Positions 48,477 through 59,800 of a stretch of 64,000 nt of DNA are shown in pieces. The stretch comes from Endothia cerciana. Lineage: Eukaryota > Ascomycota > Sordariomycetes > Diaporthales > Cryphonectriaceae. The position numbers were made by a program, and so were the translations under genes. The notes beneath the pieces are model-generated. The model had not been told where the DNA came from, searched no databases, and worked only from the letters and a program-made list of their open reading frames with translations. The first letter of the stretch is position 1. Each line of letters starts with the position of its first letter. The stretch spans positions 124,001 through 188,000 of the forward strand of contig JALRMH010000044.1 of the NCBI GenBank assembly GCA_026119935.1, in the 5' to 3' direction.

Positions 48477-50163
48477 ATGACAGGTTTCTCTTTGCCAGCT
48501 CTTGCTGGTATCGTAGGCATGGCCTCTGGGCAGTATCTCACAAATGGCACTTTTGCATTGGAAGGAGAGTACAGCGTCCGCTATGACACTGGCTCATTCG
48601 GCCCAGAGGTGGAGGAGTTCCACTACTTCTTTAACCAATGGCGTGCGTCATACAAAGAACGCCCTGTTCATTTTGAAAACAGACTTCGGTTCTGACTTAT
48701 ATCGTGTAGCCACGGGAATCGCGCAGTCTATGCATGGGAAGACCATGGTTTCCTATACCAGAGGCACAGACTACGCTTATACAGTGGGGCTGATCGAGAA
48801 TACGACATATGAAGATGCCTACCCATCCGTGGAGATCAACACGCCTGCTGGTGACCTGATAACCTACATCGATGGAGTGGCGTATGGTAATAATGACACG
48901 GCCGCGTTGATCAGTGTCTCGTCTCTTTACGCGACAACCGACAGTGAGTATCTCATTTCTTTCACCCATTTGGCAGACCTCCACACCCCAGGTAATCTGA
49001 CCAAGGCTCTAGATGTAATCTGGGCCCTTGACAGTGGGCGCCCAAAGCTCAATGACTCTACCCTAGCCCTCGCGCGCCAGGGCGGTCCGAAGCTCAGTAG
49101 GTCTCTACCTGGCTCTTTATCTATCTCTTCAAGGGTTTCCCATCAGGCTTCAAGTGTACATACTCGATCGGGGAGGGGAACTCCGACTCTGGAGCTTGCT
49201 AAATATATACGTTCCGGGGAGACTGCTAACACCCAAGCAAAAAAGTGGGCTTTGTCGGACACGACGGTTCCATCTCCTCCAACTTGACACTCCCTGTCTC
49301 CGATACCTGTGTTAGGGAAGACTCGTACCTTCTCGAAGTGCGCTTCAACCTGCTTTCCAATGTCACAGCCTCAGGAGCTGGCATTGCCTACATCGTCGAC
49401 TCGCCTCCAGACTCCAACCGCACTGCACTTATCATGTATGACCTTGGGAGCGGAGAGTGCTGGCGCCGGCTGGAGTCACACCCATCGACGCTGCCCGTGG
49501 AAGGGGATGTGCCCTCCTACAACGGGGTGCCTTTCTACCCAACAACTGACTACAGGAGCAACGGCCTGTACGGCATTGAACTGAGCTACTACGGCGACAC
49601 TCTTTACTACCACTCGAAGTCTTCAGAATATTTGTATAGCATCCCCACCTCCTACCTCAACTCACCCAATGCCTCTACAGATGCCACAGCTGCAGATGCT
49701 ATCCAGAGCCTGGGACAGAAGGGAGGCAAGTCCAATGGGCTGGCAAGTGACTCCAACGGAATGGTGTATATGCTCATGCCGGAGAGCAACGCCATCTACC
49801 TGTGGAATACGACAACGGGAGCTGTTGAACCTTATGTGAGAGACGACCGGTCAGTATACCCGGAGAGGGCATACGTGAGTTACTGCGACGGATACATCTA
49901 CTGGATCGCCACCCAGCTGCAGTATCAGCCGAGCTGGAATGGTGGTGTTGGTGCGTCCCTCCTCCCTCCTTCCGAATTTTGCAGTGTCGTTTGTCTCGTT
50001 TTCATTCCTGGACGATCTTTGCTGATGGTTTAATCCAAATGCAGATGGACGTCAGTACCCAGGCTTGATCCTGAGATCAGTTCTTCCCAACAACGCAACC
50101 AAGGATACTTTCCTGGGACCTGGGGACCCAACAGGCAACACTTGTATTGTAGTCAACCCCTGA
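48477..50163 (+). CDS. Secreted MRJP/yellow-family protein
   Basis: Five exons (48477-48642, 48710-48943, 48992-49096, 49246-49950, 50045-50163) join in phase to 442 aa. Donors are GTGCGT, GTGAGT, GTAGGT and GTGCGT; acceptors are TAG, CAG, AAG and CAG. A signal peptide is present (LPALAGIVGMASG). The family pattern is clear across the exons: FFNQWPTGIAQSMHGK, PSVEINTP, ALDVIWALDSGRP, GIAYIVDSPPDSNRTALIMYDL, GSGECWRRL, GIELSYYGDTLYYHS, LYSIPTSYL, GGKSNGLASDSNGMVYM, NAIYLWNTTTG and DGYIYWIATQL. This is the six-bladed propeller of major royal jelly/yellow proteins. Several NxS/T glycosylation sites occur. Family knowledge: insect yellow proteins act on melanin precursors or bind biogenic amines; fungal and bacterial members are scattered and functionally uncharacterised. 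The gene is intact although its neighbours are decayed. Confidence 0.9.
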
Positions 50164-51357
50164 AAGTTGGAGCACTGCTTGGGAACATTCATCCGTGCTG
50201 TATATCAAACCGGGTCTTCGCAGAGGGCAAGGAGCAATGTAGCATAGTGTGATAATCAGATTGGATTCTACTGCGCCATTAAGCGTTAGAAAAGAAGCAC
50301 GAGGTATGCCCTCCTAAGTACTGTAAGCTACCGTAAAGGTCTATAAGCGCTGAGAGGCCTACTCTTTCAGCCAGGGGTGTGCCGTGGTTTGCCAAACCAA
50401 CCTCTTCAGCCCCTCTGAGAATACTTGGAGGTTTCACGCCGACGATGAAACCGTGAATGTCTCTGGCTTGCAAAGACCTTTGTAAGCGACTATATTCGAC
50501 ACGATGATTCTCCCAGCAAGTCCCAGAACATGGACTCGCGAATGGCTGTCTATATTATAACGTTGCTGCAGGGCGAGTAGAAACTCCATTCCCACAGTTC
50601 TACAAATTAGTCATGACTTGAGTGGGACCGCTGTGTCTGCTTCAGCAATTTTAACGCTATCGACATACTGGGAATCTGGCGACTACTACTTCATAAAGGC
50701 TTCTGAGGCCAACATGCTCGTGAGGCTCTTTAAGGCGAATTCGAGTCCACGAACCAGATAAATCAATCGCCTGGGGCACTTTTAAGGCATCTCCTGACTT
50801 CCATTTTCATATCTGAATTTTCTTTGGAGCTATCAGAAGGTCTCCCAGAGCCCAGCTCATTTTACGAGGAACTTGCCAAATTGCATTCCGTGCATGCGTC
50901 GTTACAAAGGAAGTTCGGCTTCCACGTCACGACCTACAACGGAAATCTGCCACAGGACGGTGAATTACGGACACTTAAGAGGAACTCTTTACGAGAGGTA
51001 TTGGGTGAAATGCGTAGGTTGATAGATGAGTTTTCAAATGGATCTGAAGGTTGAGCTGCTACCTTCGTGACTAGGGCCGTCGATACCTCACGGACGGCGA
51101 AAGCATAGAATCCAAATGTTCTGACACACAGCGACAAGAAGAATACGATGTCTCTTCCTATGGGATTCATTGTCTGAATGGACTGTTCTTGAAGACTAGT
51201 CTGTCTTTTACCAGATGATCTCTCGCCTTGCTGCGGCTGCGACGAGGCTCGTCTCACCACGACATAACTTTTGTAATGGATCAAGTCACGTTCTTCGATA
51301 GCACTGCTCCATCGACGGTTCCACCCGAGGTCCTCGTAGCCCCTCCTCCCAGCATTT
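50164..51357. other. AT-rich intergenic DNA with one orphan frame
   Basis: The only notable frame is 50824-51054 (+), whose peptide is helical and charged (FYEELAKLHSVHASLQRKF, LREVLGEMRRLIDEF). It lacks an ATG (TTG start) and could be the last exon or a remnant of an unknown gene. Nothing else is seen. Confidence 0.4.
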
Positions 51358-52174
51358 TTAGTTGATCTTGACCTGTCCCTCGATACAAGTAATCGGCGCC
51401 CCATCTGCACCAACAATACTCGCATGGATGCCGTAGGTGCCCTGAACCGAGTATATCCAGTCAGCACTTATACGAGCGGGACGAGGAGACAACAGACTAC
51501 ACGAGCCCGCTTACCTCGGGCACCTTCTTTGGCACGTCAAACGTCTTGGTGACCTTGGGCGTCCCCGAGTTCAGCGGGCAGCTCTTGCCCGTCTTCGAGA
51601 TCTCCTTGCAGAGACCCCATCTCTTCCTGTACACGGTCGTGATGCCGAGCTTCAACCTGACGTCGACGGGCGTGCCTTTCTGGATCGTGGCCTTGATGGC
51701 GCCCGCCGCGGTGACGGTCAACTGCGTGTTCCTGCGTCTGCGCGAGACTCTCTCTCTCATTCTCTCTTCCTGTGTCACCCTATGTGGGCATAGCTGTATC
51801 TACACCTCCTGTGGGCCCTCCCTGCTCTTGTTTGCAGGTGCTACGGGCTAACAAGGGCTTGGTAAGGGTCAGGGGATGAGGGGGTTCGCCCACCTTGCCG
51901 GGGGGTTCGGGTTCAGATTGACGTCGGTGATCTGCACAATGCCCTTGCTGTGGTCGCCCTTGCAGAGGTACAGCGGGTTGTTCCCGGGGATCTTCTCGCC
52001 CTGCGGCGGGCCGTAGGTGTAGTTCAGGCAGGCGTCCTCGACGAGCTTTAGGTCGAAGAAGCCGGAGGCCTCACCTGCCCCGACATCGTCTGAAGAGGTG
52101 GGGACGGCGGCCACGAGCGTGAGGCCGGCGTGAGATAGGAGGCCGGCGATGGCCAGGATGCTGGACAGCCTCAT
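51358..52174 (-). CDS. npc2: ML-domain phosphatidylglycerol/phosphatidylinositol transfer protein (NPC2-like)
   Basis: Three minus-strand exons (52174-51894, 51731-51515, 51441-51358) give 193 aa. Introns are 162 bp (GTGGGC donor) and 73 bp (GTAAGC). A signal peptide opens the protein (LSSILAIAGLLSHAGLTLVAA). The ML (MD-2-related lipid-recognition) domain follows: NPLYLCKGDHSKGIVQITDV, then NLNPNPPARNTQLTVTAAG across the first splice, TTVYRKRWGLCKE, SCPLNSG, VTKTFDVPKKVPEGTYGIHAS across the second, and ITCIEGQVKIN at the end. The conserved cysteines and the hydrophobic pocket pattern match fungal PG/PI-TP proteins of 170-195 aa. Family knowledge: soluble lipid carriers of the vacuole lumen or secretory path that bind sterols and phospholipids. 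The gene keeps a normal GC-rich coding style inside an AT-richer segment. Confidence 0.92.
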
Positions 52175-53918
52175 GGTGTAGCACTTTACGTTTACAATTG
52201 TTGATCAGGGGGTTAATTAGGTGGTTCTCTTCAGCACGACGGTGGAGGTGTGATAAGGAAGGAGGAGTTGCCGCCGGAGGGTGGGAGCTCTTCCCGTCAC
52301 CGTTTTCTACGCAGGTCAAAGGAAGCATGTGATCGGTCGTCTTGCAGACTGCCCATTTCAGATGGCATCATTGACCGTAGCTGTGGGCTGTTACCTCATG
52401 AGCCACGAGCGGTTTCTGGCTTGGTGCCTGAGCCCGGAGGTTGTTGGTGTTGCTGATCCTCCTGCCTATGCTAAATCTGGTTCCTGAGATCTCGATGGCG
52501 CGCGTTCTAGAACCGCTTAGTAGTGCTACGATCTAGGCGCCATCTCAAAGCAAAACGGCCTCATGGGCTACCGTTTTTGGGTACTCAGATGCCGCCAAGC
52601 GTCAGAGGTGTTTCCTCGCTTATCCATCACGTTCTGTGAGAGCCGTCTACTAGCGATCGAAACGGTGACCGTTTCGGCATTAGATTACCTTGCAATCATT
52701 ACGCTATATTTCGAATTTTCACCCCGTGGCGTACTTTGGTCCTAGGTCCCCTGCGCAGTATCCGCATTAAGAGGCGTCTTGCCCACCTTCCAAGAGTTAA
52801 CTGACAATCTATGCCGACCTCCTTAATATCAGGGCTGTCAGTATACCTGTCTATCTCCAATACGAAAGCACTGTCCGATGGTCTCAACTGGTTAGATATT
52901 TTCCAAGTAGTAGTGTTCACTAGAGATGAAGCTATTCGAATGAAAATTTTCGAACTAATACTTAGAACAACGGCTGAAGAGCTATTTACTGAATCTATCC
53001 AGTAATGGGTAATGAGCGTTCCCATATTGAACCGAATGGAACACCTCAACCAGGCAAAGGGTCCGGTAGTCGAGCAACACTCTATCCAGTCTCCAGAACT
53101 GTCCGTAGACATCTGGTCAGAGGCAAGAGGAGCAGCAGCCTGGGCGAGATAAGGGTGTGTGGAGAAGAATGGCTGAAAGGTGAGGGCGAAAGGCGGGTGA
53201 ATCAATCTTCTGTCGCTGTCAAAGCAGCCGGTTGGCAGTATGTGCCATCTTGAGTGTGAGAGAAGAAGAGTTGTTGATTTTCCTTAGACTAAAGTAGGCA
53301 TGCAAACGCTCCTTATATTGCCTTACAGGCATGCTGCCTGCTGGGGCATAGCTGAAGGACCCTAAGCAGGGAACCATATAAACAGCAGCAAGCAAATAAA
53401 TAGACGATAGCAAGCAAAGTTCTCAGCATTACTTATTGTACTAATTAAAGCTTATCAAAAACTGCTATATCTAACAATCTACCAAACATTCAACAAACCA
53501 AAGTTGCCAAATTAGGAAAGTGTGTACTGCAGTGTAAAGTTTTGAGCATAGTGAATTCGCCATGGAGTTCACCATGGATTCCCCTGTGAATGTATGGTAA
53601 AGTCACTATGGGATATCTTATATAAATAGTTAGTTTAGCTGGGTAGTTTACTCTCTTTGTAGAAGGTGGGCATGCTTTTATAATATACGGAGATTGCCAT
53701 CACTATTCTCTTTGGTCATTCTTACTCTGATTAACATTACCTTATAAACTCAAAGCATACTTCCATCTGTTGAGAGCTAACATAGTAGTTTTGAAAATTA
53801 CATTTCTTTACTGTTTGCCAAGCTACTATATCAGAACATGTCTTATACGCCTTCCCCTGTACACGCCGCAACTATTGCTTTAACCTCCAAGCCCAGCCCC
53901 TTTTCTCTAATAACAAAC
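52175..53918. other. AT-rich intergenic DNA
   Basis: No supported gene. Overlapping frames at 52699-53205 (-) and 52811-53005 (+) have no recognisable domain. The stretch from 53.3 to 53.9 kb is strongly AT-rich. Confidence 0.45.
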
Positions 53919-54676
53919 TTACGAAGTTGCTGTGCACTCTAAGAATTGGCCCTTCGTGGTCTTGTCTGAATGCGTGATAGCGCCGCAGAACTTGGTCGTC
54001 GCTCCGGAGGTCTGATAAATGACACGCGCGGGATTGGCTGTTCCCGGCATAAATGTATTTGTCGCGACGTCGACTGAGAAGAGGGTATGCCCATCAGCCA
54101 TGAGGGGAAATTCGATCCACGGACCAGTCGGACAATTCGGAAATTGCAATATGCCGCCCGTCGCCTGATCCTTGAGGTTTTTGAATTCTTTGGGATGGCA
54201 GAACCCGACTGGAAAGAGATCAGATGCTGACGCTTTGATGAAGCGAAGTCTCCATATATATATGGAGGACTTGGCTGGTCACCAAGCCAAGATTAATTTA
54301 CTTACAGCCTTTGAGTTTGGCCTTGCCGTTGGGCGGGTTTTTATCAGCGAGAGTACATTCGGGAAGCGCCTTAAACGCGTGGTATGCATCGTTCTCGTCA
54401 AGAGCAGCCTTTTGCATGGCAGCCTGGGCATCTTTTTGAGTGGCAGCGTGTTGAATAACTTGATTGATATAGCTCGCTGTGAAAGGAGTGCCTGTGGCGT
54501 GACATCGCTCGTCAGCTCAGAGCTCAAAATTTGACGTCTCGGTACTAGGGGGGGTATTTACCATCGCAATCATATCCAGTAGTGGCATCTAAGTTGGCTC
54601 GAGGCACCTGGCCTGCATAAGGTGCGGCATGCCCGGCACCAGCCAGAAGAAAGACCAAAGGAGCGAGAAACTTCAT
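53919..54676 (-). CDS. Secreted ribonuclease of the T1/ribotoxin fold
   Basis: Three minus-strand exons (54676-54562, 54491-54306, 54208-53919) give 196 aa; introns are 70 bp (GTAAAT) and 97 bp (GTAAGT). A signal peptide (LAPLVFLLAGAGHA) is followed by a mature part with six cysteines (37, 84, 104, 126, 175, 191), enough for three disulfides. The C-terminal 95 residues carry the microbial RNase active-site set: His105 in FCHPKEF, Glu133 in WIEFPL, Arg162 in PARVIY and His180 in AITHS. Spacing and wording resemble fungal guanyl RNases and ribotoxins. The region between Cys37 and His105 is longer than in small T1-type enzymes and looks helical (QHAATQKDAQAAMQKAAL). Family knowledge: members cleave RNA; ribotoxins cut the sarcin-ricin loop. 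Whether this one is a general RNase, ribotoxin-like or an effector is not decidable here. All key residues are intact. Confidence 0.82.
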
Positions 54677-55943
54677 GGTGAACAGGAAGCGAGATCGGAG
54701 TTTAGCTCTGAAGGGGAAGTGGTAAGAATATTCGCGGGAAAGACGACGGTATAAGGGAGTACGGCCAGCGTAGCAGGATTTCGAAACAGATGATCAAAAG
54801 GTGATGGTGGCCAAGCCCGTTGAACATGCAAGAAACGATGAGGTTGCGGATGAAAGTTGTGGGAGTCAGTGGCCAGGACCAGAGTCACCTGGCCTATATA
54901 TCATGACAAAATTTTCGCTGGGGTCATCGCTATCCTAGACTGGACGCATACTTACGGATTTACCGAGGCCTGGTCGGCAACCAGGTGATATTCCAGGCGA
55001 CGAGACCAAAGATCAAGAGAATTAGTAGAGGTCATCAAGGCAGACGAGGTAGTAATCACTCTAACGCGGCCACTTTGATGACGGCGGTGTCAATCAAGGA
55101 GACTGTGTTGAGTAATGAAACACGACCAACTTGATCCAATGCGTACAATACGGTAGAGGCTGGCCAAAATTAAGTCCGTTAAAGGCTATTAGTAATATTT
55201 TTTTTTGGGGGGGGGGGGTGGCTAAGAGGGATCATGTAGCTACTTGCAATAGCTGTTGATCCATGTTCGGTCATGATACATAAGAATGCCAAGTTCGGTG
55301 ACACGAGCTGCTGAGATGAGGGAACGAAGCTGAAGGCTAAGCAGTCTTGGTGATGGTTACTACCGTGTTGTAATTGCTTATATAAAGCTGCTGACCTCTA
55401 AACACATGAGTATTTGCAGCAAATGTGACGCCAGGCAAGTCGTTGGTCCAGGCTAAGAAGCGTTGCCGTTGGGTCATCTAGTTGTAAGCGTGAGGCTTCT
55501 TACCTTAAGCATCAGCTGAGAAGTGCCTTTCCCTACGTAAGTATATGGTCTGTCGATTAATTCTGGTAACATGCTTATGTATATGTCTAATGTGAGATGT
55601 AAATGAGACCGCCACATTTACCCCGGACCTGTTAAGATTCCATCCAAACTCGCTTACTCCAGGGCTGGGTTGAAACTCTTTTCGATATAACATATTAGTG
55701 AGATTTTAGAGCTGACACACCAACTCGCTATTAGCGTGTCAGCTCGGTCATTAGCGCCTGCCAACGAGTCTTCTTGATTAACTAAAAAGGTGATACATCT
55801 TTAAACCGCTATATCCGCACTTGGACCCTCAAGCATCGAGCTCTGCACCCTTATACTCTCCCCATTCGATCCGCGCGCACTTGCAGCAGTGCATCAAGAC
55901 TCAGTAATCCCTCCCAGCGCACGCGAGACGGTTCGACCATACC
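54677..55943. other. AT-rich intergenic DNA with an inverted repeat
   Basis: No gene seen. It holds a T-into-G homopolymer junction at about 55198-55218 and a perfect 10-bp inverted repeat at 55709-55745. Confidence 0.5.
55709..55745. repeat. 10-bp perfect inverted repeat upstream of the DUF3632 gene
   Basis: GAGCTGACAC at 55709-55718 is repeated in reverse complement (GTGTCAGCTC) at 55736-55745 around a 17-nt spacer, 199 bp before the ATG at 55944. It could be a dyad binding site or a hairpin; the sequence alone does not say which. Confidence 0.7.
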
Positions 55944-56804
55944 ATGGCTGAATCGGTTGGCGAGTTTTTCGAGGCATATTTCTCTGAAGATGACGCCGCG
56001 GCCAACCCGCGAGCGCAGCAACTCGTCGATAATGCTAGAACTATCTACAACTACCTAGATGGGAACACTACCGCAGCAGTCGCAGCTCAGACTCTGCTCT
56101 CCAATATTCCAAAGGACCCACCATCCACCACTACTATTATCGATGATATCTTCGCAAGTATCATTATGCGTGCGGCTGAGCAGCTACCTGAGACGCACCA
56201 ACCTTTCGTCGAGCTCCTAGCCGTACTGCGGGATCTGCAGAAAAGCCAGGGTGAGAGTGCGCTTCTGTCCCCGAAGCAGCTCTCTATACAATACGAGCTG
56301 GACGAGCGACTGCTTCGATATGGCGACCCGGCCCCGGACCCCAATCCGAGGCTAGACTGGCTTCGCGATAGCAAACGCGACGACTGGACGAATACCAACC
56401 GCTTCGCAGCGCTGGTCCACAAGGCAGGCTTAGAGGACCTGTCGGCATTCGGCGAGAGCACCCTCGAGATGACGCTACGACGTGGTGAGTGGAGAGTCCT
56501 ATGGGATGATGCTCCTCCAGGAAGTAAGTATAAAAACACCTAATACTATCCAACGAAGGTTTAGTTCTGACCCAAGTTTATATTAGACGTCGTCGATGAT
56601 GTTGAAGCTCTGCGGGGCCATGCTCCCGCAGCCGCCCAGTGGATTACTATATGCGGACCACTTCTATATAATCAACCCGAGATTAAAGAGAAGTGGACGC
56701 GGTGGGAGATGAATCTGGAGTGGATAATAGAGCAGGAGTTGCCTGAACAAATCAGATTGTTGTGCCGAGAGATGTTATCTGCGATGCGACGCATTCAGAT
56801 GTAG
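55944..56804 (+). CDS. DUF3632-type fungal protein
   Basis: Two exons (55944-56523, 56587-56804) over a 63-bp intron (GTAAGT donor, TAG acceptor) give 265 aa. The protein is soluble and mainly helical, with no signal peptide. The pattern FVELLAVLRDLQ, then RLDWLRDSKRDDWTNTNRFAA, then SLEMTLRRGEWRVLW-like sequence (here TLEMTLRRGEW), and a C-terminal half with APAAAQWITICGPLLY and KEKWTRWEMNLEWI matches my memory of the DUF3632 family, which is expanded in filamentous ascomycetes and often found in accessory regions. No function is known. The upstream inverted repeat at 55709-55745 is the only candidate control site seen. Confidence 0.75.
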
Positions 56805-59800
56805 CGAGGCAAACCGTCTCTGCTAAGCATAGGTCTACAGAAAATGAGAAAACACGAATTATATGAAAACATATGTCGTGTCACGAGCACAGCTGTTCAG
56901 CATATCTTACCACCTTATAACATGAGACTGCTTTTTATCTGCCACCTCTGTCAGATTATCCAAGCAGGCGGTGCTGCCCATACTAACTAACGAGTTAGGC
57001 TAGGGGGACCGCGAATATATACCTCTAGCCCCCGCCTGGCCGGCCGGGGCTATAACAAAAGAAGAACGCTCTATGTCGACGGGCGAGGAGTATAACAGAG
57101 GCAGGCGGCCGGGATAGCGATAACGGCGGCGCAGTCAAAAAAGGCGCCGTGATTGTAGGACTTCGCGAGTTGTTCCCAAAGAGGTACGACTGGCCTCTGG
57201 GCAAGCTATGACCCGTAGCCAATACAACGCCTGCATATCAGCATAGTCTTGGGCGAGTCGCCAGGACCAGGAATAGGAACAATATTACATTGGCCCAGAT
57301 CTTACGACCCTAATCCCCAAGACCACACTAAAATACAATGGGTTTACAGTGTTATAGGTCTCAAATACTTAGGGTAAGGGTAAAGGGGCTCAAATAAAGA
57401 GCTGTCTGACTAATCCGGTGGAGGAAAGGAAAGAAAAGAAAGGAGGAGAATCAAGGTAGAGAGAAACCCGCCCCCCTCCCCCCAAAAAAGAAAAATGAGG
57501 GGGGGGGGGGGTGGGAAGAGAAAAAGAAAAACAGATCACGAAAAGGTACACCACCATGGACATTCAAAATTCTGCTTGCCTCACCTATCATGACCCGGTA
57601 ATGAATAACATGATTAAGGACTGAACAATATACAGCATATCGTTTAGGAGGCCGATTATCCTTCCGTACAAGCATTATTTCGAAGAAGGCAAGCCACGTG
57701 TGACGCCTATCTGCAGGCACATTATGCAAGCTCTGGCTAGCAATTCCTCCTGTTGATATCTTGATATCGCCGAACTCTGTTCTGACTGTATAGTGTTGAA
57801 ACACTCCGTATGAGAAAGATTTGCCCCAGGGTCCAACCGGGAGCTCGGGCTCGGGCTGTGACTGACCGGCCCGACGCCGAACATGGGGACGAGGACACAA
57901 GGTGCTCCACAAGGGGGGGGGGGGGAGAAGAACACATTTTGGTTCATCTCGTGAACGTAAATATCCGGCAGCGCATACACTACTATGGCAATAAGCAGCC
58001 AAGACAAGCGGTCTCCGAGCAGGATGCCGCGGTAGAGGCTTGACAAGGCCGCACCGACGGCCGACTCCCGTTGCTTTAGAAGCATCGCAGGAGGAGAACA
58101 GAGTGTTCTCGGATCCGATCCAGGGGGTTTGTGGTCCACTGGCAGAACCTTGGAAGGGGATTGAGATGCCTGCTGAAGGCTTATCTGTCCTTTCGGGTGT
58201 AGCCATCCTAGTCCTTGTCTAGGCCATCGTCGCGCTGATTTCGGCCGGGATGCTACGATCCTCCTACCGTGGACACGAGCCGCCGTGCCTTCTGCCGTCA
58301 AGTGCTGACGGGCCAAGAGACAAGGGGCTACGCCCTGTGGCAGCACAAAGGAGGCTGGGCTGGCTTTGGGATGCTGCAGTGCTGACGCCCCGCGCCGGTT
58401 GCGCCGGCCAGTCTATGCGCCGTCGCGCAGCGCGGCCCAACCAGGACATAGTCCACTTTGCCTGCCCGTGCGCCGGAGTAGCAGGGCGATCGCTGGTAAG
58501 TCCTGCATTAGCCCCGGTGCCTTATCAACACACCTGACACGACGATACCTTTGGGGGGGGGGGGGGGGTTTCTTCTTCCCTTCTTTCTTTCGCGTCGTGA
58601 GGCCGACGTGCGAGCCTCGAGAGGGGAGGCGGGCAACTGAGGCTTTTTATGACGATGGACATGCGGCGCTGCCAACGGCCCAGGCTCTCTCCCAGTGTGC
58701 CCGAGAGGGGTAGGTAGGGTACCTCCTCACCCAACCCTGATAAGTAAGGTACCGAGTACGTACTCCGTGGTCTGGTTGAGGGTTTTTTATTATTTTTATT
58801 TTTATTTTTATGTGGGGGATGGGGACTTCAGCGTAGCGAAAGCAGCCCTTAGCAGCCTTAGCGGCCTGGCAGATGGGGCGCCGACGGGATTCTCTGATTG
58901 CTGTGTGGCACTTTTTCCCGTATTGATTTCCCGCTGTTTTAAAACCTGCATGGAGCCTGCAGCCGCGCGAGACAGGGAATAGTGACTCATTCTTTTCTGG
59001 CTTCACCCCAATTCGTCCTGCTGATTTGCGAGCCTCATCTTTGGATTTACTCCAGGACAAAGCTTAGAAATGGATTTAGTGTGGGGGGGGGGGGGTTTCA
59101 CTGGGGATGAAGTCGTGCCCTCCAGTCTGGGACGTGACAACGGGGAGAGTCCAGTAAGCGCAACGCGCAATGGGGGGTGCGTATCACCTGGCCTGGGCAC
59201 CTTGCCTGCGCGGTTGGTATTGCGCAATACTCTCAGGCAGCGCAGCACTTGGCAGGAGGAACTCATCCCGCAGGACAGGCATGGAGGAAGGGAAGTAGTA
59301 TGGTCCTTTTGTTGCCTATTCTATGGTACTACTAGCCTGGGCGGAGGGGTGAGCAGCACTGCCTCAGGAACGGTGCCAATCAACGATAGCATGTTCATAT
59401 TGAGGTGCGGCGGTTCTCCACAGCGCAGCGTTCGGGAATCCAGAGGAGAGAGGCACCTGAGGCCAAGACCCGGGTGAGAACGAGGCTTGCTGTTTCAGCC
59501 ATCCAACCAGCCTGATCACACCGACTAAGGAAGGACTGCGGAAGGGAAGCGAGCGCTGCGGGTTGAGATGATAGAATCCCACCTACTTGGCGGCTTGCGT
59601 ACTCAAAAGTCCTACCAGGGGACCTCGGTGGACATTTTAGTAATCACATAGGGTCTGAGATCTCTGGGCCTGGGGGGGGGGGGCACCACGTTAGTCCCGT
59701 TCAGGTTCGCCGACAGGCTCCTTCGTCGCGCCAACCCTGCCGCCGCTTTAGGGCTACTCCTGTCTCTCCAGAGCCACCCCACCCCGTCCGCCCCAGGAGG

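Noticed and set aside
52699..53205. 168-codon minus-strand frame in AT-rich DNA
   Set aside because: No domain, no signal peptide and no supporting splice sites; the opposite strand is open as well, so coding is not supported.
57451..58346. Overlapping minus-strand frames of 251 and 223 codons
   Set aside because: They run through homopolymers as poly-Pro/Phe/Gly, overlap each other in different phases and show no domain or splice logic.
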